From an uncultured Ignisphaera sp. (GTDB lineage: Archaea > Thermoproteota > Thermoprotei_A > Sulfolobales > Ignisphaeraceae): a stretch of 64,000 nt of DNA. A program made the translations under genes and the position numbers. The notes under the pieces are model-generated. The model saw only the letters and a program-made list of their open reading frames with translations. It ran no database searches and was not told the origin of the DNA. Positions 44,177 through 52,636 of this stretch are shown piece by piece (the first letter of the stretch is position 1; the number at the start of each line of letters is the position of its first letter). Location: NCBI GenBank assembly GCA_938074605.1, contig CALJEI010000001.1, positions 1 through 64,000 of the forward strand. Direction: 5' to 3'.

Positions 44177-46357
44177 ATGATAATGAGTAAACACTGTATC
44201 TATTGTGCTAGCTGTAGCCATCGCTCTACACAATACACAAACTTTAACGAAATTAAGAAAAAGATTAAAAACTGTAATATCGTAGTTGCCATTCTTGCAC
44301 AGCCAAATATTGGCAAATCAACACTCTTTACCAGAATTACTGGTAAAATTTCCCACATAGCTAATTTCCCTGGTACAACAGTTGATATTAGAATGGGGGA
44401 GACCACATATAGAGGTAGAAGTATATGTTTTATAGACCTTCCAGGCGTCTATGGACTCTCAGCCACCACTATTGATGAAAATATAGTTAGGGAGTTTGTA
44501 GCAAATAATATTGCAGACCTATATCTAGTTCTTTTAGACCCACTAAATCTAGAGAAATCCCTCTATCTAGCATTACAAGTCCTAGAAATAACACATAGAG
44601 TTATTATAGCTATAACGAAATGGGATATAGTACACTCAAAAGGTATCCACATTCATTTAGATAATATACGAAGAATCCTAGGTGTACCTATAGTCGCAGT
44701 TTCAGGTATAACAGGTGAAGGTATATACCATCTCCTAGACACTATAATAGATGCAGTAGATAGGCATTCTATTACTCGAGATAAACCTATAGAAATTAAC
44801 TATGGTGTGCTAGAGCCCTATATAGAAAGAATTAAACTATCAATCATAGAATCCAATAGCGTTAGTGAATCAACTGCTAGATGGCTTGCCATAAGAACAC
44901 TTGAAGACAATCCCCTAACCCTAAGCCGTTATCTTAAAGACATTGATAAGCTTTATAGAGTTGTTAGAGAAGTAAAAAACGAAATTCAACTAAAGTTTAA
45001 TAGAGATGCTAGTGAGATTATTGCTGGAAGTAGATATGGCTTCTGTGAAAAAATTGCTAAAGCCTCAACCATTAGAGTAGAAATGCCTATAAAACCTAGC
45101 CCCATAGATAAACTATTTCAACACCCTATACTAGGCTTTATATCAAGTATTTTAATTCTAGCCGCCACATTTATTATTGCCTTTATCATAAATACAGGCT
45201 TTCCACTAAATGTATTGTTTTCACTAATAGGTTTAAAAGAAGTAGCAGAGCTATTACAGGAGTATACTATTAGTGGTGTAATAGCAAAAATCTTCGATAT
45301 AGCATCTCAAATAATAAGAAGCTATTTAGAACACAATACACTTTTTGCAAGTCTTATTGCAGATGGTATTATTGCTGGAGTTGGTGCTGTAATATCATTT
45401 CTACCACTAATATTTACTGTAATTCTTTTCCAAGCAGCCTTAGAGGATTCGGGAATAGGCCCCAGAATGGCTATAGCACTACATAGCCTGTTTACAAAGT
45501 TTGGTCTATCTGGAAGAGCTATATATCCACTACTTATAGCTATAGGCTGTAATGTTCCAGCAGTATTATCCTCTAGAACTGCAATAGATGATACTGAAAG
45601 ACTTGAAATCATCACCACCATTTCATTCATACCATGTCAAGCTAGACTCCTAGTTCTCCTAGTCTTCATATTTACCCTCTTTAGAAATAACCCAACCATC
45701 CAAATGATAACATTTCTAGCAGTATATGGTATTGGAATACTGCTCTATCTCGCTATGTCAAAACTCTTAAGAACCCTCTTATTCAAGAGAAGAGACAACC
45801 CAGAGCTAATACTAGAAGTCCCACCCTTACATAAACCAAGTATAAAAGTTATGATGTGGAACTCATGGGATTTAACAAAACATTTTCTTTATAAGGCTGG
45901 AGTTATAATCTTAATACTAAGTATGGTTATATGGACTCTACTCAATTTTGGATTCAGCGGATATGTCCATGGAGATATTTCTACAAGTTATGGAGCCTAC
46001 ATCGGTAGATTAATTGCTCCTCTTTTCACTTCACTGTTTAAGGTTAATGAAGAGAATGCATGGAAGTTAGGATTAACACTAATTGCTGGCTTTATAGCTA
46101 AAGAAGGCCTTATCTCAACATTAGCTGTAATGAGTGGTGTTGAGGAAGGAGAGGCTATAGAAGTACTCGGTCTTACACCTCCTCAAGGATTCTCGATATT
46201 ACTACTTTTTATGTTCTATATACCATGTGCTGCAACCATTGCAGTTATATACAATGAGACTAGAAGCTACAAGTATACAATGCTAGTAGCAGTCTACCTA
46301 TTTATAACATCTATACTAATTTCATTGACTGTATACACATTTATAAGTATATTTTAA
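44177..46357 (+). CDS. feoB: FeoB ferrous-iron transporter
   Basis: Fe(II) importer of 726 residues. N-terminal GTPase domain: G1 AQPNIGKSTLFTRITG, G2 FPGTTVD, G3 DLPGVYGLS, G4-like ITKWD, then guanine-dissociation-inhibitor-like helical domain and a membrane core with two Gate domains (IADGIIAGVGAVISFLPLIF; TLIAGFIAKEGLISTLAVM) around FeoB_C (IGCNVPAVLSSRT). Before the GTPase is an extra segment with Cys at 7, 10 and 13 (HCIYCASCSH), a possible metal-binding or FeoA/FeoC-like substitute. No separate feoA is near; the regulator's C-terminal domain is FeoA-like. The start is ATG 44177 or 44183. Confidence 0.95.
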   Translation: MIMSKHCIYCASCSHRSTQYTNFNEIKKKIKNCNIVVAILAQPNIGKSTLFTRITGKISHIANFPGTTVDIRMGETTYRGRSICFIDLPGVYGLSATTIDENIVREFVANNIADLYLVLLDPLNLEKSLYLALQVLEITHRVIIAITKWDIVHSKGIHIHLDNIRRILGVPIVAVSGITGEGIYHLLDTIIDAVDRHSITRDKPIEINYGVLEPYIERIKLSIIESNSVSESTARWLAIRTLEDNPLTLSRYLKDIDKLYRVVREVKNEIQLKFNRDASEIIAGSRYGFCEKIAKASTIRVEMPIKPSPIDKLFQHPILGFISSILILAATFIIAFIINTGFPLNVLFSLIGLKEVAELLQEYTISGVIAKIFDIASQIIRSYLEHNTLFASLIADGIIAGVGAVISFLPLIFTVILFQAALEDSGIGPRMAIALHSLFTKFGLSGRAIYPLLIAIGCNVPAVLSSRTAIDDTERLEIITTISFIPCQARLLVLLVFIFTLFRNNPTIQMITFLAVYGIGILLYLAMSKLLRTLLFKRRDNPELILEVPPLHKPSIKVMMWNSWDLTKHFLYKAGVIILILSMVIWTLLNFGFSGYVHGDISTSYGAYIGRLIAPLFTSLFKVNEENAWKLGLTLIAGFIAKEGLISTLAVMSGVEEGEAIEVLGLTPPQGFSILLLFMFYIPCAATIAVIYNETRSYKYTMLVAVYLFITSILISLTVYTFISIF

Positions 46358-46419
46358 TAAAATGATTAGAGGTTAGATAATTCAAAACTACTAATAGAAT
46401 ATGGAGGGTTAAGTAATCT

Positions 46420-47583
46420 GTGCCTGAATTCGTAATAAATGTTAGTAATATCATATCTTCACTCTGCCATTCTTTACTGCGTTTAGAGCCCTATACAGTA
46501 TGTCCATTTAGATGCATATACTGCTACTCTAGATGGTATATAGAGGATTCAATAACAGTTGTATATCCAAGGAAATTTATTTTAGATAAATTTAATGCCA
46601 TAGTAAAAAGAATGTATAGAAAGGGATTGAGATATATCCCATTTAGACTCTCTACACTAGTTGATCCATTTCCTCCACATGAAGAACTCTATAGATTTTC
46701 AGAAAAATTGCTTAGGATTTCAATTAAATACGAATATCCCTTAATTATAAACACAAAAAGTATTTTAATAGCAAGAGAACCATGGATAAACTACATCACA
46801 AAATTAGCTGAGGAGAAGAATATCCTTATTCAAATATCTATACCTATCCTAAGGGGTGATGTAGGTAGAAGTCTAGAGCCCTCAGCTCCACCACCATCAC
46901 AAAGACTCTCTATAGCTAAAAAGCTTTCTGAGTTAGGGATCCCAATAGCTCTCCGGATATCACCATTTATACCATCTTTCTCACCATCATCTATAGAAGA
47001 AATTAGAGAAGTTGTAGATGTATTTAAGGAGTATGGTATTAAGCATGTAATTTTTGAAGGTCTTAGAATAGAGTCTGAAAATCTTAGCTGGTTAATAAAG
47101 GTTTCTAGTTCTAACAGCATAGAGATGGAGAACTACAGTATTAGAGAAGTAAATGGTTTAAAACCTATAGTAAGGCTATCCCGAAGAATCCTAGAACCAA
47201 TCTATAGAATCTATGTTGAATTACTGACAAAGAATTGTATAACCTTTGCAACTTGTAAGGAAGGTATATTCAACCTACATACAGCTGAAGATTGTTGCGG
47301 CTTTTATCTTCTAAAAAACTATGTTAGAAGACCTACACTATGGGATGTATATAGATTTACTGTAAGTCATGCTGCTTTGGAACCACAGACAATACTCTCC
47401 CATATTTGTAAGGAAAATAAAATCATCTGTAGCAATACTTTAGATGAATATCCAAGAGAGTTATCAAAGCCCCTTAAATATCATGAAAAGAAGCTGCAAA
47501 AAATACTTAGTAATAGAAATCTTCTAGAACATCTAACACCAACATTAACTATTAGCAATGGAAAAATATATGCAAAAAGGTAG
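46420..47583 (+). CDS. Radical SAM protein (SplB-like)
   Basis: 387 residues. The 4Fe-4S/SAM motif is C28-x3-C32-x2-C35 (TVCPFRCIYCYSRW). Downstream SAM-domain strands include YPLIINTKSILIARE, ILIQISIPILR and IPIALRISPFIPS, as in spore photolyase-like SplB proteins, although the SplB photoproduct residues are not evident. Later Cys (TKNCITFATCKEG, EDCCGFYL) may bind a second cluster or metal. The start is GTG, preceded by GGAGGG at 46403-46408. Function unknown; a small RNA-, DNA- or peptide-modifying role is possible. Confidence 0.85.
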   Translation: MPEFVINVSNIISSLCHSLLRLEPYTVCPFRCIYCYSRWYIEDSITVVYPRKFILDKFNAIVKRMYRKGLRYIPFRLSTLVDPFPPHEELYRFSEKLLRISIKYEYPLIINTKSILIAREPWINYITKLAEEKNILIQISIPILRGDVGRSLEPSAPPPSQRLSIAKKLSELGIPIALRISPFIPSFSPSSIEEIREVVDVFKEYGIKHVIFEGLRIESENLSWLIKVSSSNSIEMENYSIREVNGLKPIVRLSRRILEPIYRIYVELLTKNCITFATCKEGIFNLHTAEDCCGFYLLKNYVRRPTLWDVYRFTVSHAALEPQTILSHICKENKIICSNTLDEYPRELSKPLKYHEKKLQKILSNRNLLEHLTPTLTISNGKIYAKR

Positions 47584-47623
47584 TTGGAGTAGAGTGCTGC
47601 CATCCTTAATTATCGTAATAGTA

Positions 47624-48403
47624 CTAAAGCTTTTTTAGGTCTTCAGAAATTAGCATAGCTATTTTCTTACCTGATAACAGCATTGAGCTGAATATAGGCC
47701 CCATTCTCGGAAGTCCATGAAGTGCTGCTACAGACATTCCAGCTGCATACAATCCCTGTATAACCCTTCCTGTGAATTCAATAACCATCTTCTCTGATAG
47801 CTCTGAATACGCAGATTTTTCTCCAGCCAATACTATTTTTGCTTCAGGTATTTTTCTAGCCACAATCTTTAAAACCTCTGCATCGTGGCCCGTAGCATCA
47901 ACAACAGCTTTACTTAATACAAAGAGAGGATCTACATGCAAATTCGACATAACTACGGAGCTCCATTGTATTACAACACCTTCTATCCTAATCGGATTCT
48001 CCCTATATATAACATCCTCAATATATATACCATTGACTATCTTAGCTCCAGAGTCTATAGCACCTACAGCAAGTTTAGCCATAAGCTCTGCTGCATCAAT
48101 AACGTATAGCTGTTCATCATCATCATAGAGATATCTTATATTAAAATCCTTTAGTATTGGAATAGTGGTTTCATCAACAACAATTTTATGTAGAAGCATT
48201 CCACCTCCACCAATACCACCACCAAAACTTAGCCTTCTTTCAAAAACAACTACCTTAAAGCCTTTGTCAGCTAGATACTTAGCTGCTGTCATACCAGCAG
48301 GCCCAGCTCCAACAATAACAACATCTACATTAGACATATTTATCCAATCTCTAGAGGTATGTCGCCAAATAGCCCTGGATATCTTCTCTTCAAGTGATTT
48401 CAT
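47624..48403 (-). CDS. thi4: Thi4, thiamine thiazole synthase (archaeal, sulfide-using type)
   Basis: FAD/NAD-binding enzyme that makes the thiazole moiety of thiamine from NAD and glycine. 259 residues. FAD motif VDVVIVGAGPAGMTAAKYLA near residue 27, FERRLSFGGGIGGGGML, VDATGHDAEVL, and RMGPIFSSMLLSGKK at the end. In yeast Thi4 the backbone Cys in this region donates its sulfur once; here the matching segment is NLHVDPLF with His, as in methanogen enzymes that use sulfide and turn over many times. ATG 48403 is reasonable. It is convergent with the radical SAM gene, about 40 bases apart. Confidence 0.9.
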   Translation of the reverse strand: MKSLEEKISRAIWRHTSRDWINMSNVDVVIVGAGPAGMTAAKYLADKGFKVVVFERRLSFGGGIGGGGMLLHKIVVDETTIPILKDFNIRYLYDDDEQLYVIDAAELMAKLAVGAIDSGAKIVNGIYIEDVIYRENPIRIEGVVIQWSSVVMSNLHVDPLFVLSKAVVDATGHDAEVLKIVARKIPEAKIVLAGEKSAYSELSEKMVIEFTGRVIQGLYAAGMSVAALHGLPRMGPIFSSMLLSGKKIAMLISEDLKKL

Positions 48404-48457
48404 AGTTGATCGTAGAAGCTATAAAAATTATTCAAATATAAGTTTTTGAGAACTTAA

Positions 48458-49573
48458 TTAAGGTAAACTTGATAGCCAGGCTAAAGGCTTTATATAGTCC
48501 TTACCCCTTGCCTCAAAACTACCTATAACTACCTGTAGGTACTCCTCCGATCTTCTAATATCCTCAACAGCCTCTAGCTTACCATATGCAACAATCTCTT
48601 CACCTTCTCTAGCAAGATCTATATAAAGCCCCTCATAACTAACAACATATCTTATGGGTTTTGATGGTGTTTTTCCATCAATGATCTTTACATTCTCTAC
48701 ACAATATATAGCTGGCATAAAGATAGAGTTACTAGAATCAACAACTTTAGCTCTAATTTTAACCAGTCCTAGGGGTTTTACAATTTTATCCTCCCATCTT
48801 TCATTTACTTCATTCTCTGTCTTAACTGGGTGTATGGAGAATTGCCTCCCCCCATATAACACCCTATTCCATTTATATTTACCGTAGAGCAACTTAGCCT
48901 CTTCAAATGATAGTGGATGTATTCTTATGATATCACTAGCCCACTCATCAAGAATTTTATCCGTAGGTCTATAAAAACCACTATTTGGTGTGTCAAGGAG
49001 TTTTTTAACTGCCTCTCTAACCCTATAGCTATTCTCAACACCATATACAATTAGATCTATATCTGAGTATACTAAGTTGTGTATCTTTAATAATATAGAG
49101 CCTGTTACACCAAAGCTATCTAAAGGAACATCACTCTCCTCAGATATTCTAGTTACTAATTCAAGCACCTGCTCCTCTAATGGATCCCTAGATTCATCCA
49201 CTATCTCTTTAAGTCTTTCCTCTGGTTTGTAATGCCTCTTAATATAGCCTATTGGAACCTCTATAAGTTCTACAGACCTATATCTATCAAAGGTTATATA
49301 GTGGGGATAGTTCTTTCTAAGAAAATCCATTGTTTGAGCAACACCCATAGCACTATAGTATGGTAGTATCCTCCCAAATTGTACACCATTTCTACTCCAC
49401 TTAACTCTAATAGTAGACTGGTAGCCAGGTATATACTTAAGGTAAGCAATAATCTTATCAACAGGATGTATATTGCCTATAACAGCAAACAATAGTCCTT
49501 CTCTTGATTCTATAAAATCTCTATCCCTAAAGCCCCTCAAAGGTGTTTCACACCTTAAGCTTATAGTTAACAT
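48458..49573 (-). CDS. Predicted archaeal nucleotidyltransferase
   Basis: 371 residues. A nucleotidyltransferase core lies in the middle: FGVTGSILLKIHNLVYSDIDLIVYG has the GS loop and the DxD metal pair. It resembles the archaeal predicted nucleotidyltransferases grouped as COG1665 (assignment from memory). The N-terminal 130 residues and the C-terminal beta-rich part (KTPSKPIRYVVSYEG, GEEIVAYGKLEAVE) are accessory. It lies 13 bases downstream of a CitG-like gene on the same strand. In bacteria CitG products are transferred to an acyl-carrier protein by CitX/MdcG, also a nucleotidyltransferase, so a linked role is conceivable. Confidence 0.75.
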   Translation of the reverse strand: MLTISLRCETPLRGFRDRDFIESREGLLFAVIGNIHPVDKIIAYLKYIPGYQSTIRVKWSRNGVQFGRILPYYSAMGVAQTMDFLRKNYPHYITFDRYRSVELIEVPIGYIKRHYKPEERLKEIVDESRDPLEEQVLELVTRISEESDVPLDSFGVTGSILLKIHNLVYSDIDLIVYGVENSYRVREAVKKLLDTPNSGFYRPTDKILDEWASDIIRIHPLSFEEAKLLYGKYKWNRVLYGGRQFSIHPVKTENEVNERWEDKIVKPLGLVKIRAKVVDSSNSIFMPAIYCVENVKIIDGKTPSKPIRYVVSYEGLYIDLAREGEEIVAYGKLEAVEDIRRSEEYLQVVIGSFEARGKDYIKPLAWLSSLP

Positions 49574-49586
49574 CTCTAAAACAGTT

Positions 49587-50561
49587 TTAAGTTCTAATAA
49601 TTCTCCTACCCTTAGCTACTGCATATAACGATATTGCTGAAGCTACTATATCTGCAGAAGAACCAGGATTTACATTACCTCTATGAAGTTCATCGTCAAA
49701 TTCTTTTAAATCATTTCTACAGGAATTCCAATCCTCTATACAAGATCTATAGAGTTTCTTTGCTTTATCCATAACATAGCTAGCAATTTCAACACCATTT
49801 CTTCTAACAATAAGTGTATCTATCTCTTTAGAGAGAAGATATAGATATGTTTCAACAATTGCTCTATTCCAGTCATTATGAACAGCAATTCTTTCACCTA
49901 TATGCTTTACTAGCTCTATACTCCTTACATACCCCTCCACAACCTCTCTAGCAACAACATCATACCTAGAGCTATAGACTAGTATATCCCAGAGTCTATA
50001 GCCCCCTTCAATAATCTCTCTTCTATATGAGGGGCTCCACACATCTGGATATACAGTGTCAACTGGTCTATACTTTCTAATATAGCTTGGTGAAGCACGT
50101 CTAACAGCCTTATACATCATTATAGAGTCATAGACTGTACTATACTTTTCAATAAGATTTCTAGCTGTTTCCACTACAGTCTTAACATTTGGCTCTACAG
50201 ATTTATAGACACCTTTTAAGAATCCTATCGATAGCGAGAGAGGGGATATTAGAAGTGCTGTTCCAAGGGAAGTATTGCCACCACCACTTAAATCCATAGA
50301 ATCATTAACAATACCATAGATGATATCACCAATAGTATTTTTTAATTGAAGACTTCTTGAGAGTTTAAACCCCCTAATACTACACTTATGCAAATAATGA
50401 ACTGCTTGAATTCCTGCTATAAGAAAATCTTCAAACCTTATATCACTAAAATCTCTAAGCCTATGAACATTTCCAGGCTTAGGATAAGCAGAAACCTCAA
50501 GTACTAATCCTAAGCTGAGCAGTGTAGCATAGCGGATTAAAGCAGCCATAACTATCCACAT
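49587..50561 (-). CDS. Triphosphoribosyl-dephospho-CoA synthase-family protein (CitG/MdcB-like)
   Basis: 324 residues of the ATP:dephospho-CoA triphosphoribosyltransferase family. Core motifs are LEVSAYPKPGNVHRLRDFSD near the N-terminus, DSMDLSGGGNTSLGTALLISPLS, and the closing DDELHRGNVNPGSSADIVASA, all of which are the family's signature segments. In bacteria it makes the precursor of the citrate lyase or malonate decarboxylase prosthetic group. No such acyl carrier protein or lyase gene is in the window. ATG 50561 or 50549 starts it. A predicted nucleotidyltransferase follows by 13 bases. Archaeal members of this family have no proven function. Confidence 0.85.
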   Translation of the reverse strand: MWIVMAALIRYATLLSLGLVLEVSAYPKPGNVHRLRDFSDIRFEDFLIAGIQAVHYLHKCSIRGFKLSRSLQLKNTIGDIIYGIVNDSMDLSGGGNTSLGTALLISPLSLSIGFLKGVYKSVEPNVKTVVETARNLIEKYSTVYDSIMMYKAVRRASPSYIRKYRPVDTVYPDVWSPSYRREIIEGGYRLWDILVYSSRYDVVAREVVEGYVRSIELVKHIGERIAVHNDWNRAIVETYLYLLSKEIDTLIVRRNGVEIASYVMDKAKKLYRSCIEDWNSCRNDLKEFDDELHRGNVNPGSSADIVASAISLYAVAKGRRIIRT

Positions 50562-50617
50562 AACATATTAAAATAGAGCTTAAAATAAAAAATTATATAC
50601 TTCTAATGATGTTAAGT

Positions 50618-51121
50618 TTAATTGTTAACCTTTTTCATAATTTGACACTGAAATATTTTAATAACATTATTTGCCTCAACATCAACTAATACTACTACCC
50701 TTTCCACACCACTCTTATAGAGACATACATATGATTGTGACGCCCTTAGTTCTACACTTCCATCCCCCTTAACATATAATTTTATCATTGGTTTTACCAT
50801 AGTTATATTGTATCCATCCCTAAGCAGACTCTGTACATCTGGATTACTCTTAAGTATGTCAATAACTTTTACTCTATATTCATCGCTTATCTCAATAAAC
50901 TGTAATTTTACTGGATTGCAAAACCATTTAAACCTCAATGAACAGAATTGTTTAAATAACGCTTTCTGCGTCGTATTGACTGTATTGTGGTTCCACCATA
51001 CTCTAAACGGCTCTATATTATTGCCAGAGCTCTGATTCTGTTGCGCATATACTAATGCAACCACCATAGCTATTGTCACCATAGCTCCAACTATAACTCC
51101 ATTTTTTATAGATCTTACCAT
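50618..51121 (-). CDS. Small secreted or membrane-tethered hypothetical protein
   Basis: 167 residues: N-terminal signal or anchor helix (NGVIVGAMVTIAMVVALVYA), a short Q/N/S-rich linker (QQNQSSGNN), then about 130 residues with four Cys (KQFCSL, KWFCNP, SYVCLY, FQCQIM) that may form disulfides outside the cell. Strand-rich: MIKLYVKGDGSVELRAS, VERVVVLVDVEANNVI. Family not recognised; a PepSY-like resemblance is only superficial. It lies upstream of the CitG pair on the same strand with a 56-base gap. Confidence 0.6.
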   Translation of the reverse strand: MVRSIKNGVIVGAMVTIAMVVALVYAQQNQSSGNNIEPFRVWWNHNTVNTTQKALFKQFCSLRFKWFCNPVKLQFIEISDEYRVKVIDILKSNPDVQSLLRDGYNITMVKPMIKLYVKGDGSVELRASQSYVCLYKSGVERVVVLVDVEANNVIKIFQCQIMKKVNN

Positions 51122-51620
51122 GTTTTACACCCTATCCTATGATGGATTAAGCCGCTAATTGCTTTTTAGGATGCCTCACAAAATGTATGTTTCTATAAAT
51201 AGAATTTAAAATGAAACCGTTGTTTTTGAATTTAATAACAATTTAAATAAAATGATACAAAGTGCTTTCCATACAATTACTAGATATTAACGATAAAGCC
51301 ATAGAAAATTTGGTTAAGAGCTCTAATTGCCTATGAAGTATTTCCATAGCCTACAACTAAGTAGTAAAAAGCTGAGGCTTATTTCTTCTAAATTTCTAAG
51401 AGTCTCTACCTTTGTAGTTTTAAAGAGCTTTAGATAAAAATGTAAGGGGTAGTATCTTCAAGACTCCTAGGGCTACAAAGCTATAAACATAAAAACTATG
51501 GAGATACCGGTCTCCATAAACCTTTGCAAAACTAGAAACAACATCTTAGGATTCTTTAAAGTAGCTAAAAATATAATTTCTCTGAGTTGTACTTATGTAT
51601 CTTAACTATAGGGATCTATA
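51122..51620. other. Intergenic region with a strong hairpin upstream of the MetE-like gene
   Basis: 500 bases without a convincing gene. Contains the 51497-51518 hairpin and a longer-range pair CTTTGTAG (51410-51417) / CTACAAAG (51473-51480), so a structured 5' leader or small RNA is possible. Confidence 0.45.
51497..51518. repeat. Perfect hairpin upstream of the MetE-like gene
   Basis: Arms TATGGAGA and TCTCCATA (8 bases, perfect) around TACCGG. It ends 102 bases before the MetE-like start. It is G+C-richer than its surroundings, which would stabilise an RNA stem at high temperature. Confidence 0.5.
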
Positions 51621-52613
51621 ATGCGGTCTAGTCATGTTGGTAGCTTTCCCCTAGGATATAGTTTTGGTAATATTAAGCGTATACTTTTTGATTTATTTGA
51701 TATTGGTATTGATGTCCCTACCTATCCCCAGCTTAGAAGCTTTATTGATATATATCTAAAGCCTCTTGAAGATCTTGGTATAGTTAAAAATAAGAAAGGT
51801 ATATACTTTTCCTCACCTGAAAAACTTCAAGCAATAAAGATCGATACTATTGAAATAGCTGATGCCAGGGTAGCAATGTCTATTATAAGGGAGAACAATC
51901 TATTATTTAAAGGTCTTAGAGCCCCCATAGCAGGTGTTTTTACTCTTGCCTCAAGGGTTTATCTCTCTAACGATATCTCAAGGGGTTTATATGCAACTGG
52001 TATAGCGAATATAGATTCTGTAAGGAGTTTCTTTAAAAGCTATGTCTCTAAGATTATAAACTTTGTTAAAGATGTTGGATACAATATAGTGTTTTTTGAT
52101 GAACCAAGCCTTGTACTCATTATTGGTAGAAAGATACTTTTTGGATGGTCAGAAGAAATGATTATAGATATTCTTAGTGATTTAGCTAAGAGGGTGTCTG
52201 GGGCTGAGGTTGGGATACATATATGCGGTCCCTTAAATAAAAGGCTTTTCAATCTCGTGATTCAAGTTGATGGTATTAAATACTATAGTTTTGAATTTTA
52301 TTCAAATCCACGTAATATTGATATTATAGATAGAAATCTTTTGGAAAAATATGACAAGATTATCTCACCTGGTATAGTAAGTGCATCTAAACCTGTTATA
52401 GAGAGTATAGAAGAGTCGTTTACCATACTGAGAAAACTATATGAAAAGATTGGTAATAGGATAGATTTAGTTTCTGGAGACTGTGGCTTTGGAGGTCTAC
52501 GAGGGTCTTTAGGTGATGAAGAGAAGGAGTATGGAGTAGCTTTAGGGAAACTCAGAGTTGTTATTGAATCAATTAAACGGCTAGAAAAAGAGATTGGTAT
52601 ATATGCACCATAG
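51621..52613 (+). CDS. MetE-like (cobalamin-independent methionine synthase fold) methyltransferase
   Basis: 330 residues of the MetE/UROD C-terminal barrel. The N-terminus SSHVGSFP is the family substrate loop. Zinc ligands: GIHICGPL (His, Cys) and SGDCGFGGLRG (Cys). VVFFDEPSLVL is the central strand, with the Glu usual in MetE. The length is that of the short archaeal MetE homologues without the N-terminal half; the methyl donor in such archaeal enzymes is a corrinoid protein or other methyl carrier. A 24-base gap separates it from the helicase gene on the same strand; they may be cotranscribed. Confidence 0.85.
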   Translation: MRSSHVGSFPLGYSFGNIKRILFDLFDIGIDVPTYPQLRSFIDIYLKPLEDLGIVKNKKGIYFSSPEKLQAIKIDTIEIADARVAMSIIRENNLLFKGLRAPIAGVFTLASRVYLSNDISRGLYATGIANIDSVRSFFKSYVSKIINFVKDVGYNIVFFDEPSLVLIIGRKILFGWSEEMIIDILSDLAKRVSGAEVGIHICGPLNKRLFNLVIQVDGIKYYSFEFYSNPRNIDIIDRNLLEKYDKIISPGIVSASKPVIESIEESFTILRKLYEKIGNRIDLVSGDCGFGGLRGSLGDEEKEYGVALGKLRVVIESIKRLEKEIGIYAP

Positions 52614-52636
52614 CGAAGTTAATACTATATTATGGG

